Source: Chloroflexota bacterium (lineage in GTDB: Bacteria; Chloroflexota; Dehalococcoidia; UBA2979). Taken from it: a DNA stretch of 56,101 nucleotides. The stretch covers positions 1 through 56,101 of the forward strand of contig CANIRU010000004.1 in assembly GCA_947470025.1 (NCBI GenBank). The letters are read 5' to 3'. Under the pieces are notes generated by a model. That model had not been told where the DNA came from. It did no database searches and worked only from the letters and a program-made list of their open reading frames with translations. The position numbers were made by a program, and so were the translations under genes. Numbering within the stretch: position 1 is the stretch's first letter; each line of letters begins with the position of its first letter. Of this stretch, positions 1-10,473 are shown in pieces.

Positions 1-30
1 CGACCTGCTCACCGGCACCACAGGAGCCTG

Positions 31-1689
<1,659 letters not shown>

Positions 1690-1729
1690 TCGAGCAGTCC
1701 ACGAAGCCCGCAGGTCGGGCGCGGGGCGG

Positions 1730-1745
1730 GCCGGGTATTCCCGGC
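1730..1745 (+). other. Short stem-loop in the rnj-ftsK spacer
   Basis: A 6-bp stem GCCGGG/CCCGGC closes a TATT loop, 41 bp after the rnj stop. No T-run follows, so it is not a clear terminator. An ATG directly after it (1746) could begin a 22-codon peptide ending at 1814, but nothing supports translation. A very similar hairpin followed by ATGAGC occurs near 33890-33920. Confidence 0.4.
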
Positions 1746-1820
1746 ATGAGCTCCAAGAAGAAACTCGGTACGTCGATCGTTCCTGCTGGCGGGGAGGTGC
1801 GGTCGAAGGAGTAGAGAGCC

Positions 1821-4301
1821 ATGGCTCGAACCAGGTCCCGCCGTCCCCGCGCCAGCGCACGAGGCTCCACGCCCGCCATTCCCGACATCGTCTCGCTGGG
1901 ACGCGCCGTCGCGCGACCGGAGATCATCGGCACGGCACTCGTGGTGCTCGCCGCGGCGGCGATCCCCTACCTCCTCCCGCTGACCGGCGTCTTCGGCGCG
2001 GCGCGCGATGCCCTTGTGGCGCTGTTCGGCCTGCACGTGTTCACCGTCATCGGCCTGCTCGCCGGCCTCGGCGTCCTGCTCGCGCTGCACCGGGAGTATC
2101 TGATCAAGCGGCATCGACGCCACGTGCTGGGCTTCGCTGTATTCCTCGTGTTCCTCGCCGGACTGTTCGGCCTCTGGCACCCCGCGACGCACGTTGGTGA
2201 CGTCGACCTCGCACAGACCTCCGCGGGCGGCTACCTCGGCGCGCTGATCACCTCGACGTGGTGGAGCACAGTGCTCTGGGCGGTGCTGCTGCCCGCGAGC
2301 TACGCCCTGCTCTGGCCGCGCACCGCGCAGCGCGTCGCCCGTGCGACCCCCCCCGCCGCGTGGCAGGCGATGGTTTGGACGTGGGACCTCGGTCTGCACC
2401 GCGCCGCGGGGCGCGGCGTCGTCGCGCTCCTGAACCGCGCGCGCGGACGCACCGTCGAGGCCCTCGACGCAACGGATGTCGCGGAGGAGCCCGTCCCGAT
2501 CGAGTCCGCGCGAAAGCGCAAGGCGCGTGAGGCCGAGCTGGCTGCCGCCGTCGAGGCGCTCGCCCCGCTGCCGCCCGCGCCCCCGATCACCGGCCCGACC
2601 GACCTCGAGGGTCGTCCCGTGTCGCAGCTCGGCATGGACATGGACACGCCGGTCGGCGAATGGCGCACGGCCGCCGACGGCTGGCAACTCCCGCCGCTCA
2701 AGCTGCTGAAGAAGGTCGAAACCCGCGTGAAGCACGGGCCGGACAACCAGCGCCGCGCCAACCTGATCACGCAGACGCTCGCCTCCTTCGGCGTGGACTC
2801 GGCGGTGGTCGAGATCAACGAGGGCCCGACCGTCACGCAGTTCGGCGTCGAGCCCGGCTGGGATGTGAAGACGCGCATGGTCACCGAGCGCGATGCCACC
2901 GGCCGCGCGATCCTCGACCCCACGGGCAACGCGCGCCAGAACGAGGTCGAGGTCGCCCGCACCCGCATCCGCGTGAACCGCATCACCGCGCTGCAGAACG
3001 ACCTGGCGCTCGCGCTCGCCGCGCCCGCACTGCGCATCGAGGCCCCGGTCCCCGGCAAACCGATGGTAGGCATCGAGGTGCCCAACGGGAGCACGTCGAT
3101 CGTGTCGTTGCGCGAGATCATGGAGTCGGGGCCGTACCAGACGTTCGCCGCGAAGGCTGCGCTGCCGCTGGCCCTCGGCGCAGGCGTCTCCGGCGAGCCG
3201 ATCACGGCCGACCTCGCGCGCATGCCGCACCTGCTCATCGCCGGCGCGACCGGCTCGGGCAAGTCGGTCTGCCTCAACACGATCATCACCAGCCTGCTGA
3301 TGAACTACTCGCCGGAGCAGCTGCGCTTCGTGATGGTCGACCCGAAGCGCGTCGAGTTGACGGCGTTCGGCTCGATCCCCCACCTCGCATTCTCCGAGAT
3401 CGTCGTCGAGATGGACCGCGTCGTCGGAACGTTGCAGGCGGTGATCAACGAGATGGAGAACCGCTACCGGCGCTTCGCGCAGGTGGGCGTCCGCAACATC
3501 GAGAAGTACAACGAGAAGCCCGCCAACGGCCGCGCGCTGCCCTACTGGGTCGTGGTCATCGATGAGCTCGCCGACTTGATGATCGCCGCGCCGTTCCAGG
3601 TGGAGCAGCAACTGGTGCGCCTCGCGCAGCTCGCTCGCGCGACGGGCATCCACCTCGTCGTCGCGACGCAGCGCCCGAGCGTCGATGTCATCACCGGGCT
3701 GATCAAAGCGAACTTCCCGACCCGCATCGCGTTCGCCGTGTCGTCCTCGATCGACTCGCGCACGATCCTCGACCAGGGTGGCGCGGAGAAGCTGCTCGGC
3801 AAGGGCGACATGCTGTACGTCCCGCCCGACGCGCAGAAGCCCAAGCGCGTGCAGGGCGTCTACGTCTCCGACGAGGAGATCGAGGCGGTCGTGAACTTCT
3901 GGACCGCCGACCGCTTCAAGAAGCTGCGCCCCGAGAAGTACGACACCGAGCTCGAACGAGCCCTCGAACAGGCCGACATCCTGGCGCCCGACGGCGCGGG
4001 CGGCGACGACCCGATGCTGGAAAAGGCGATCGACGTCGCACGAGGCGCGCGCACGCTGTCCACCTCGATGCTGCAGCGGAAGCTCGGCATCGGCTACCCG
4101 CGCGCCGCGCGCGTGATGGACCTGCTCGAGGAGCGCGGGGTCGTCGGCCCCGGCGAGTCAGGCGGCAAGCCACGCAACGTGCTGATCGACGAGGACGGTG
4201 CCGTGGGCGGCATCGACGCCGCGGAATCGAGCCTGGCAGCGCACGCCGCTGCCTTCGTCCCGCGCAAGGACCCACCGAAGCCCTTCGACGCCGACGAGTA
4301 G
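1821..4301 (+). CDS. ftsK: FtsK/SpoIIIE-type DNA translocase
   Basis: This is a septal DNA pump of 826 residues that clears chromosomal DNA from the division plane using ATP. Four hydrophobic segments near residues 30-180 anchor it in the membrane, followed by a charged Ala/Pro linker. The motor domain carries Walker A GATGSGKS at about residues 475-482 and Walker B VVVIDELADLM near 577. The C-terminal winged-helix gamma domain (LGIGYPRAARVMDLLEERG) is present and would read FtsK-orienting DNA motifs. Its length fits SpoIIIE-type proteins, without the very long linker of E. coli FtsK. It shares orientation with rnj and converges on the lipoprotein gene downstream. Confidence 0.96.
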   Translation: MARTRSRRPRASARGSTPAIPDIVSLGRAVARPEIIGTALVVLAAAAIPYLLPLTGVFGAARDALVALFGLHVFTVIGLLAGLGVLLALHREYLIKRHRRHVLGFAVFLVFLAGLFGLWHPATHVGDVDLAQTSAGGYLGALITSTWWSTVLWAVLLPASYALLWPRTAQRVARATPPAAWQAMVWTWDLGLHRAAGRGVVALLNRARGRTVEALDATDVAEEPVPIESARKRKAREAELAAAVEALAPLPPAPPITGPTDLEGRPVSQLGMDMDTPVGEWRTAADGWQLPPLKLLKKVETRVKHGPDNQRRANLITQTLASFGVDSAVVEINEGPTVTQFGVEPGWDVKTRMVTERDATGRAILDPTGNARQNEVEVARTRIRVNRITALQNDLALALAAPALRIEAPVPGKPMVGIEVPNGSTSIVSLREIMESGPYQTFAAKAALPLALGAGVSGEPITADLARMPHLLIAGATGSGKSVCLNTIITSLLMNYSPEQLRFVMVDPKRVELTAFGSIPHLAFSEIVVEMDRVVGTLQAVINEMENRYRRFAQVGVRNIEKYNEKPANGRALPYWVVVIDELADLMIAAPFQVEQQLVRLAQLARATGIHLVVATQRPSVDVITGLIKANFPTRIAFAVSSSIDSRTILDQGGAEKLLGKGDMLYVPPDAQKPKRVQGVYVSDEEIEAVVNFWTADRFKKLRPEKYDTELERALEQADILAPDGAGGDDPMLEKAIDVARGARTLSTSMLQRKLGIGYPRAARVMDLLEERGVVGPGESGGKPRNVLIDEDGAVGGIDAAESSLAAHAAAFVPRKDPPKPFDADE

Positions 4302-4331
4302 CGGCAGCTACCAAACGCCGCCCGCGCCTGC

Positions 4332-5351
4332 CTACGTCTGCAGGCACCAGTTGCGGTCGTCGACGAGCGCGTTGTACGTCGGCACCAGCGCGTTGTAGCG
4401 CGCGGGCTGCGACGACCGCAGCGACGCCAGCGTCGAGGCCAGCGAGCCGACCTGCTGCTCGAGCGGGGCGCAGGCGGCCTTGATGCGCGCGGCGTCCTCC
4501 TCGTGGAAGCGGTCCTGCGCGCGGCGCTCGGCGTTGGTCATCTGCTGCACGGCGCCGTTGATCGTCTTCTTCAGCGCATCGCAGGTCGGCTCCGGCGGCA
4601 ACGCCTTCAACGTGCTCGCGAGATCCTCGAGGTGCTCACGCCGGATCTGCACGTGCCGTTCCTCGTGGACGCGAACGGCCTCGGTGAAGCGAGCGACCTT
4701 CGCTTCGAGATCCGCCGATCGGGCTGCCGGCGCGGGCTTCGGCAGCGTGATGACGATGGTGTTCTCGAAGCTCATGACGTCGAGCGCGCACCCGCCGTCG
4801 ATCTGCACCGTGCGCACGTCCTGCTTCCGCGTCCCGAAGGTCGTCAGTCCCGAGACCGGCGTGCTCGACTCGCCGTCGGTGAGCCCGTTGCGGCGGACCG
4901 AGGCGAACAGGGCGCGCGAGTCGGCCCCCTCGAGCGCATACGAGTCGCGTGACTCCGGCATGTCGATGACGACCGATGGGCCCACCTTGATCTCGGAGGA
5001 GACAGCGGCGCGGCTCGTGCGCTCCGCGGCTATGGCGGTGACGCGGACGGCGATCGCGTCGCCTCGGTCGCCCCGCCCCACCTGGCGCAGCTCGAGCGTC
5101 TGGTCTGAGGCACCCGGGATGTCCTTGCCGTTGCGCGTCCACTGGTAGGCGTAGGTCAGCTCCGCGTTGCGCGGGTCATGCGCGACGACGCGGGCGGTCG
5201 CCCGGCTGGTCGAGTCGAGCACGGCAGGCTCGATGCTCACCGAGTCGACGGCGGGCGGCGGCTCGAAGTACCCGCACGCGGCGCCGGCCAGCACGACCCC
5301 GGCGAGGAACGCCGCCCCGCCGATCCTCGATCGGACGAGGCGTGACAGCAC
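4332..5351 (-). CDS. Lipoprotein with DUF922-like putative metalloprotease domain
   Basis: This 339-residue protein has an N-terminal hydrophobic stretch ending in LAGAAC at residue 26. That is a possible but imperfect lipobox, since position -3 is Gly. An Ig-like region (about 34-125) precedes a C-terminal half resembling secreted DUF922 proteins: a FENTIVITLP strand, then HEERH at 229-233 and a conserved Cys/helical tail ending in AQDRFHEED. HExxH in this family is thought to bind zinc. The stop codon of uvrB directly abuts this start with no gap, so the gene is probably the last cistron behind uvrB. The family assignment rests on motif spacing seen by eye. Substrate and activity are unknown. 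Confidence 0.75.
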   Translation of the reverse strand: MLSRLVRSRIGGAAFLAGVVLAGAACGYFEPPPAVDSVSIEPAVLDSTSRATARVVAHDPRNAELTYAYQWTRNGKDIPGASDQTLELRQVGRGDRGDAIAVRVTAIAAERTSRAAVSSEIKVGPSVVIDMPESRDSYALEGADSRALFASVRRNGLTDGESSTPVSGLTTFGTRKQDVRTVQIDGGCALDVMSFENTIVITLPKPAPAARSADLEAKVARFTEAVRVHEERHVQIRREHLEDLASTLKALPPEPTCDALKKTINGAVQQMTNAERRAQDRFHEEDAARIKAACAPLEQQVGSLASTLASLRSSQPARYNALVPTYNALVDDRNWCLQT

Positions 5352-7481
5352 CTAGTTGTGACCGCGGTGGGTGCGGCCACCTCGGGCGGCACGCTTGTCG
5401 GGGCGGCGGGTCTGCGTGGAGAGCGACTGGAGCGCGGGGGACGCCTCGACGCCCTGCTGCTCGCGGCGCAACTCGACGACCTGGTCGCGGAGCAACGCGG
5501 CGCGCTCGAAGTCGAGCTCCTTCGCCGCCGTCTTCATCTGGCGCTCGAGCTCCATGATCATCCGCACGAGCTCGTCCTTTGGCAGATCGGCAGCGGTCGT
5601 ATAGGTCGCGGGCTCCTCGGCGACCTGTCGCAGCCGGTCACCGATGTCGCGGATCGTCTTCTGGATGCCGAGCGGCGTGATCCCGTGCTCCTCGTTGTAC
5701 GCGCGCTGGATCGTGCGGCGGCGCTCCGTCTCGTCCAGCGCGTATCGCATCGAGTCGGTAATGCGGTCGGCGTACATGATGACGCGGCCGAGCGGGTGCC
5801 GTGCGGCGCGCCCCATCGTCTGGATCAACGAGCCACCCGACCGGAGGTAGCCCTCCTTGTCGGCGTCGAGGATGCAGACCAACGACACCTCCGGCAGGTC
5901 GAGACCCTCGCGCAGCAGATTGATGCCGACGATCACGTCGTACACGCCGAGCCGCAGGTCGCGCAGGATGTCGATGCGCTCCAGCGTGTCGATCTCGGAG
6001 TGCAGGTACATGGACTTCACGCCCATCTCTTGCAGGTAGTCGTTCAGGTCCTCGGACATCTTCTTGGTCAGCGTCGTGAGCAGCGTGCGCTCGTTGCGCT
6101 TGACCCGCTCCTGGATCTCCGCGAGCAGGTCGTCGATCTGCCCCTTCGTCGGCCGCACCTCGACCTCGGGATCGAGGATGCCCGTGGGGCGGATGACCTG
6201 CTGCACGATCTGCGTCGAGACGTTCAGCTCGTAGGGGCCGGGCGTCGCCGAGAAGAAGATCACCTGGTTGATGTGGTTCTCGATCTCGTCGAAGCGCAGC
6301 GGGCGGTTGTCCATCGCGCTCGGGAGGCGGAAGCCGTACTCGACCAGCGTGGTCTTGCGGGCGCGGTCGCCCTCGAACATGCCGCGTGCCTGCGGCATCG
6401 CGATGTGCGACTCGTCGACGAACAGCAGCCAGTCGTCGGAGAAGTAGTCGAGCAGCGTCCACGGCGTCGACCCCGGCTCGCGCCCGGCGAGGTGCCTCGA
6501 ATAGTTCTCGATGCCGGAGCAGTACCCCACCTCGCGCAGCGTCTCGAGGTCGTACTTCGTACGCTCCTCGAGCCGTGCGGCCTCGATGATCTTGCCCTGG
6601 CTGCGGAACTCCGCGAGGCGTGCGTCCAGCTCGTCCTGGATCGAGACGATCGCTCGCTCCATGTGGTCCTCGGACGTCACGAAGTGCTTTGCCGGGTAGA
6701 TCGCCGTCTGGTCCGTCTCGCCGAGGATCTCGCCGGTCAGCGGGTCGAGCGTCGCGATGCGCTCGATCTCGTCACCGAAGAAGTCGACGCGGATCGCCAG
6801 GTCCTCGTACGCCGGGTGGATCGTGATCGAGTCGCCGCGCACACGGAAGGTGCCACGGATCAGGTTCATGTCGTTGCGGCCGTACTGCATCGCGACCAGC
6901 TGCCGCACCAGCGAGTTGCGGTTCACGTGCCGCCCTTTGAACAGGTACGCCACGAACGACTGGTACTCGCCCGGCTCGCCAAGGCCGTAGATGCAGGAGA
7001 TCGAGGCGACGATGATCGTGTCGCGCCGCTCGAAGAGCGCCTTCGTCGCGGCGTGGCGGAGCTTGTCGATCTCCTCGTTGATGTCCGCGTCCTTGGCGAT
7101 GTAGGTGTCGCTGCGCGGGATGTACGCCTCGGGCTGGTAGTAGTCGTAGTACGAGACGAAGTACTCGACCTCGTTGCGCGGGAAGAACTCGCGGAACTCC
7201 TGCGCCAGCTGCGCCGCCAGCGTGCGGTTCGGCGCGAGCACCAGCGTCGGCCGCTGGTACTGTTGGATGATGTTCGCCATCGCGAACGTCTTGCCGGTAC
7301 CCGTCGCGCCGAGGAGCGTCTGCGCCCGCTCGCCGCGTCGCAACCCCTCGACGAGGCCGGCGACCGCCGTCGGCTGGTCGCCCGTCATCTGGAAGTCGGA
7401 CACCAGCTCGAATGGCTTGGCGATGAGCGGCGGGCGCTCAGATGGCGTCGGCTGGCCAGGCGCTTGGTCGATCGTGGTCAC
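5352..7481 (-). CDS. uvrB: Excinuclease ABC subunit B
   Basis: UvrB is the damage-verification helicase of nucleotide excision repair. The 709-residue product is full length. It shows Walker A GATGTGKT near residue 58, the beta-hairpin segment [21 protein letters not shown]-type motif, helicase motifs including DESH and the C-terminal UVR helix hairpin that binds UvrC. The GTG start at 7481 follows an AG-rich region about 10 nt upstream. No uvrA or uvrC is nearby. A -10 box and a LexA-like palindrome precede it (separate entry), which suggests SOS control. Confidence 0.98.
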   Translation of the reverse strand: MTTIDQAPGQPTPSERPPLIAKPFELVSDFQMTGDQPTAVAGLVEGLRRGERAQTLLGATGTGKTFAMANIIQQYQRPTLVLAPNRTLAAQLAQEFREFFPRNEVEYFVSYYDYYQPEAYIPRSDTYIAKDADINEEIDKLRHAATKALFERRDTIIVASISCIYGLGEPGEYQSFVAYLFKGRHVNRNSLVRQLVAMQYGRNDMNLIRGTFRVRGDSITIHPAYEDLAIRVDFFGDEIERIATLDPLTGEILGETDQTAIYPAKHFVTSEDHMERAIVSIQDELDARLAEFRSQGKIIEAARLEERTKYDLETLREVGYCSGIENYSRHLAGREPGSTPWTLLDYFSDDWLLFVDESHIAMPQARGMFEGDRARKTTLVEYGFRLPSAMDNRPLRFDEIENHINQVIFFSATPGPYELNVSTQIVQQVIRPTGILDPEVEVRPTKGQIDDLLAEIQERVKRNERTLLTTLTKKMSEDLNDYLQEMGVKSMYLHSEIDTLERIDILRDLRLGVYDVIVGINLLREGLDLPEVSLVCILDADKEGYLRSGGSLIQTMGRAARHPLGRVIMYADRITDSMRYALDETERRRTIQRAYNEEHGITPLGIQKTIRDIGDRLRQVAEEPATYTTAADLPKDELVRMIMELERQMKTAAKELDFERAALLRDQVVELRREQQGVEASPALQSLSTQTRRPDKRAARGGRTHRGHN

Positions 7482-7503
7482 GGGGCGCTCCTGCTGCCCT
7501 CCC

Positions 7504-7541
7504 AGTGTACCTCGATCGCCGGTCAGTTAGCACACCCGTTC
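7504..7541 (-). promoter_or_regulatory. uvrB promoter with possible SOS box
   Basis: On the minus strand a TACACT -10 hexamer lies at 7509-7504, giving a short leader before the GTG at 7481. Upstream, 7541-7530 reads GAAC-GGGT-GTGC. This matches the Gram-positive-type LexA site GAAC-N4-GTTC at seven of eight specified bases. The -35 is weak. Binding is inferred, not shown. Confidence 0.45.
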
Positions 7542-7558
7542 TGTGACGACGGAGCGTG

Positions 7559-8353
7559 CTACGCCGAGGGTTGAGTGACCTCGACCGAGCCGGTGGGCGT
7601 CCAGCGGTGCACGCGGTTCTTGCCGGCGGACTTGGCGGCGTAGAGCGCGCGGTCGGCGCGCTTCACCAGCTCCGTTTCGTTCTGCGTCTCCTCGACGGGC
7701 CCGGAGGCGGTGCCGACGGAGATCGTGACGCGATAGGCGGGCTGACCGGCAGGCGGGAACTCGCCGGAGCGGTACTCGAGGCCCTCGATCGCCCGGCGGA
7801 GCTTCTCGGCGACGGCTGCCGCGCCATCCTCGTTCGTCTCGGGGAGCATGATCACGAACTCCTCGCCGCCGTAGCGGGCGACGACGTCCGAGTCGCGCGT
7901 CTGATCCGCGAGCGTGCGCGCCGTCGCGGTCAGCACGTAGTCGCCGAAGACGTGGCCGCCCTCGTCGTTCACGCGCTTGAAGTCGTCGATGTCGATCATC
8001 ACCACGGAGAGATCACGCCCGTAGCGCTGCGCGCGGCGGAACTCCGCGCTCAACACCGCGAAGAACGCTCGACGGTTCCGTAGGCCGGTCAGCGGGTCGA
8101 TGGTCGCGAGGCGCTCGAGCTCTGCCGTCACGACGCGCAGGTCGGTCGTAATCGAGATCAGCCGCCGCTCGCGCACGATGCCGTCTCGGTTGACGAGCAC
8201 GAGCTGGGACGCCAGCCCCGCGATCAACGCGAGCCCGGTGAGGGTGATCCCGCGGTCGCGCGGAATCGCATCGGTGAACGCGAGGACGAGGATCAGCGTC
8301 GCGGCGACTACGCCGGAGATCAGCGGCCACGACTGGCGCAGGCGGTAGTTCAC
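7559..8353 (-). CDS. Membrane diguanylate cyclase (GGDEF)
   Basis: The 264-residue protein has two N-terminal membrane helices (about residues 10-50), a short coiled linker and a C-terminal GGDEF domain that makes cyclic di-GMP from two GTP. The active-site loop reads GGEEF, and an RDSD product-inhibition site lies five residues before it, so both catalysis and feedback look intact. The substrate motif DPLTGLRNRR is present. The GTG at 8353 is chosen because it is 22 bp behind the ruvA stop and follows GAGGGGG; upstream extension would run antisense-like Ser/Arg sequence into ruvA. The signal it senses is unknown. It sits in the ruvC-ruvA transcription unit. Confidence 0.93.
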   Translation of the reverse strand: MNYRLRQSWPLISGVVAATLILVLAFTDAIPRDRGITLTGLALIAGLASQLVLVNRDGIVRERRLISITTDLRVVTAELERLATIDPLTGLRNRRAFFAVLSAEFRRAQRYGRDLSVVMIDIDDFKRVNDEGGHVFGDYVLTATARTLADQTRDSDVVARYGGEEFVIMLPETNEDGAAAVAEKLRRAIEGLEYRSGEFPPAGQPAYRVTISVGTASGPVEETQNETELVKRADRALYAAKSAGKNRVHRWTPTGSVEVTQPSA

Positions 8354-8375
8354 GCCTCGACTGCCCCCTCGTGCA

Positions 8376-9011
8376 TCAGCGAGGCGCCGGCGACTGCTGT
8401 TCGAGGACGACGCGGATGAGGTCCTCGAGCGCGTCGAGGCCGGGGTTGGCGCGCATCGCCTCCATGACGGCGCGCTCCGCCTCGCGGCGGGTGTACTGGA
8501 GCGCGACGAGCGCCTCGATGGCGTCTTCGCGGACGCCCGACCGGTCGCCGCCGCCCGAGGATGCGCGGCCCGCGGTCGCGGCGGGGAGTGCATCGAGCAT
8601 CAGCTTGCCGGCGAGCTGCGCGACGATCGTCTGCGAGAGGCGCTGGCCGATGCCGGGCAGTTGCTGAATCGCCTTCACGTCCTCCGCCTCGATCCAGCCG
8701 GCGATCTCGGCGACCGGAAACGTCAGCGCGCGCACCGCCTTCACCGGGCCGACGTCCGGCACCTCGATGAACTTGCGGAAGAAGTCGCGCGCAGCGAGGT
8801 CCGGGAAGCCGATGATCAATGGCTGCGGCGTGCGCTCCGAGACGTGGTAGTAGGTGTAGATCAGCGTGTCGGGTACGTCGCGCACGGAGTCGATCCACTC
8901 CGCGGCGAAGGCGGGGATGCGCACCTCGTACGTGACGCCCTGCACCTCGATCCAGGCGATTGAGGTGGTGTCATCCCAGTGCGTGACGGTGCCGCGCAGC
9001 GCGGCGATCAT
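8376..9011 (-). CDS. ruvA: Holliday junction branch migration protein RuvA
   Basis: RuvA recognises four-way junctions and loads RuvB. The 211-residue sequence starts MIAALRGTVTHW, the typical OB-fold opening. It contains the two helix-hairpin-helix elements (VPDVGPVKAVRAL and LPGIGQRLSQTIV) and ends in a small three-helix domain (ALVALQYTRREAERAV) that contacts RuvB. It lies 7 bp behind ruvC. No ruvB gene is in the window, so the partner must be encoded elsewhere. Confidence 0.95.
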   Translation of the reverse strand: MIAALRGTVTHWDDTTSIAWIEVQGVTYEVRIPAFAAEWIDSVRDVPDTLIYTYYHVSERTPQPLIIGFPDLAARDFFRKFIEVPDVGPVKAVRALTFPVAEIAGWIEAEDVKAIQQLPGIGQRLSQTIVAQLAGKLMLDALPAATAGRASSGGGDRSGVREDAIEALVALQYTRREAERAVMEAMRANPGLDALEDLIRVVLEQQSPAPR

Positions 9012-9018
9012 GCGCGCA

Positions 9019-9573
9019 TCATCGGCGCGCCATCGCGATCTCCATGCGGGCGTCGGCGATCCGCGCGAGGGCGATCGCGATCGCGTCGGTGACGTCGGTG
9101 GGCCCGTCCACCTCGGTCAGCCCGAGGGCGATGAGCACCATCTGCGCGACTTGCTGCTTCGGCGCGCCGCCCCAGCCGGTGACGGACTCTTTCACGGATG
9201 CCGGCGGGAACTCAAACACGGGGAGCCCGGAGATCGAGGCGGCGACCATGACGGCCGCGCGCGCCTCGCCGACGACCATTGCGCTGCGCACGTTGTCGCC
9301 GACGTACTGCTGCTCGATGGCGACCTCGTGCGGCTGGTACTCGGCGATGAGGGCGCGCGTCGCGTCGAAGATGCGGCCGAGGCGGTCGGCGCGCGGCATC
9401 TTCGTCGTGGACTTCACCGTGCCGCTGGTGACCAGCCCGCCGCCCTGCCCGCGCTCGTCGACGATCGCGTAGCCGGTCACGGCGAGGCCGGGGTCGACTC
9501 CGAGGACCCGGAGGGGGAGTCCAGATGGTCGAGGCGCGGCTAGGCTAGGCGTCGGAGGGCGGGGTTCAGACAC
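9019..9573 (-). CDS. ruvC: Crossover junction endodeoxyribonuclease RuvC
   Basis: RuvC cuts Holliday junctions symmetrically. The 184-residue protein has the RNase H-like core with acidic residues in VLGVDPG, AIEQQY and TDVTDAIAIAL. A roughly 20-residue Pro/Ser-rich N-terminal extension precedes the usual start. It is 22 bp downstream of yebC and 7 bp upstream of ruvA, giving the common yebC-ruvC-ruvA order on the minus strand. Confidence 0.96.
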   Translation of the reverse strand: MSEPRPPTPSLAAPRPSGLPLRVLGVDPGLAVTGYAIVDERGQGGGLVTSGTVKSTTKMPRADRLGRIFDATRALIAEYQPHEVAIEQQYVGDNVRSAMVVGEARAAVMVAASISGLPVFEFPPASVKESVTGWGGAPKQQVAQMVLIALGLTEVDGPTDVTDAIAIALARIADARMEIAMARR

Positions 9574-9595
9574 TCGCGCCTCCCTGCGCGGCAGG

Positions 9596-10345
9596 CTAGC
9601 CTGCCAGCGCCTCCATGACTTCGTCGTCGATCTCGGCGTTCGAATACACGCGCGACACGTCGTCGAGGTCCTCGAGCCAGTCGAAGAGCTTGAGCGCGGT
9701 CGCGGCCTGCTTCTCCTCGAGGTGCACCTTGTTCTGCGGCACCTTCGCCAACTCCGCGCTGTCGATGACGAACTTCGCCTCTTCGAGGGCGGCGCGCACC
9801 ACGTGCAGGTCGCCCGGCTCGGTGTAGACCTCGACGAGGCCGTCCGAGACGTCGACGTCGAGCGCGCCGGCCTCGATGGCCGCGAGCTGCACCTCGTCGG
9901 GATCGGCTTTCGTGGTGTCGACGGCGATCACGCCGCGGTTGTCGAACTGCCACGACACGGCGCCGTTGTCGGCCAGCGTCCCGCCATTGCGGGAGAACGC
10001 CATGCGGAGGTCGGCGACGGTGCGGTTCTTGTTGTCCGTGACGACCTGCACGATGACGGCCGTGCCGCCCGGGCCGTAGCCCTCGTACTGGACTTCCTGG
10101 AGCAGGTCAGCGTCGCCGCCGCCAGTGGCGCGATCGATCGCGCGCTTCACGTTGTCATTCGGCATGTTCGCCTGCTTCGCCTTCTGGATGGCGAGGCGGA
10201 GCGAGGGGTTCATCTCGGGGTTGGGGTCGCCGTTACGAGCCGCCATCGTGATGTCACGGGCGATCTTCGTGAAGGCCTGCCCCTTCTTGGCGTCGGTGGC
10301 AGCCTTCTTGTGCTTGATGGACGACCATTTGGAGTGACCGGACAC
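9596..10345 (-). CDS. yebC: YebC/PmpR family protein
   Basis: This 249-residue protein belongs to the YebC/PmpR/TACO1 family, described as transcription regulators and, more recently, as factors that relieve ribosome stalling at proline tracts. The family signature SGHSKWSSIKHKK sits at the very start when the GTG at 10345 is used. That GTG follows AGGGGAGA, whereas the longer reading would add eight unrelated residues. The gene heads the ruvC-ruvA unit and has its own promoter upstream. Confidence 0.95.
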   Translation of the reverse strand: MSGHSKWSSIKHKKAATDAKKGQAFTKIARDITMAARNGDPNPEMNPSLRLAIQKAKQANMPNDNVKRAIDRATGGGDADLLQEVQYEGYGPGGTAVIVQVVTDNKNRTVADLRMAFSRNGGTLADNGAVSWQFDNRGVIAVDTTKADPDEVQLAAIEAGALDVDVSDGLVEVYTEPGDLHVVRAALEEAKFVIDSAELAKVPQNKVHLEEKQAATALKLFDWLEDLDDVSRVYSNAEIDDEVMEALAG

Positions 10346-10416
10346 GCGCTGTCTCCCCTGCTCACGCACTCAACCGCGTCGCGCCTCGACGGCTGCGCCA
10401 CGGATTCACGGCCCTC

Positions 10417-10445
10417 ATGCTACCAGCGTTCAGCCGCACCCGGAA
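10417..10445 (-). promoter_or_regulatory. Predicted promoter of yebC-ruvC-ruvA-dgc
   Basis: On the minus strand, TTCCGG at 10445-10440 and TAGCAT at 10422-10417 are separated by 17 bp, a plausible sigma-70-type pair. It would give a leader of about 65 nt before the yebC GTG at 10345. Confidence 0.45.
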
Positions 10446-10473
10446 CGGGCACCCTGTTGCACGCCACCACGTG

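Noticed and set aside
1746-1814. 22-codon peptide MSSKKKLGTSIVPAGGEV-type in the rnj-ftsK spacer
   Set aside because: No ribosome site, no known family, and the ATG abuts a hairpin. Too short to support without conservation data.
5358-7574. 738-codon open frame opposite uvrB
   Set aside because: Leu/Val/Arg/Asp-rich antisense shadow; uvrB motifs are unambiguous on the minus strand.
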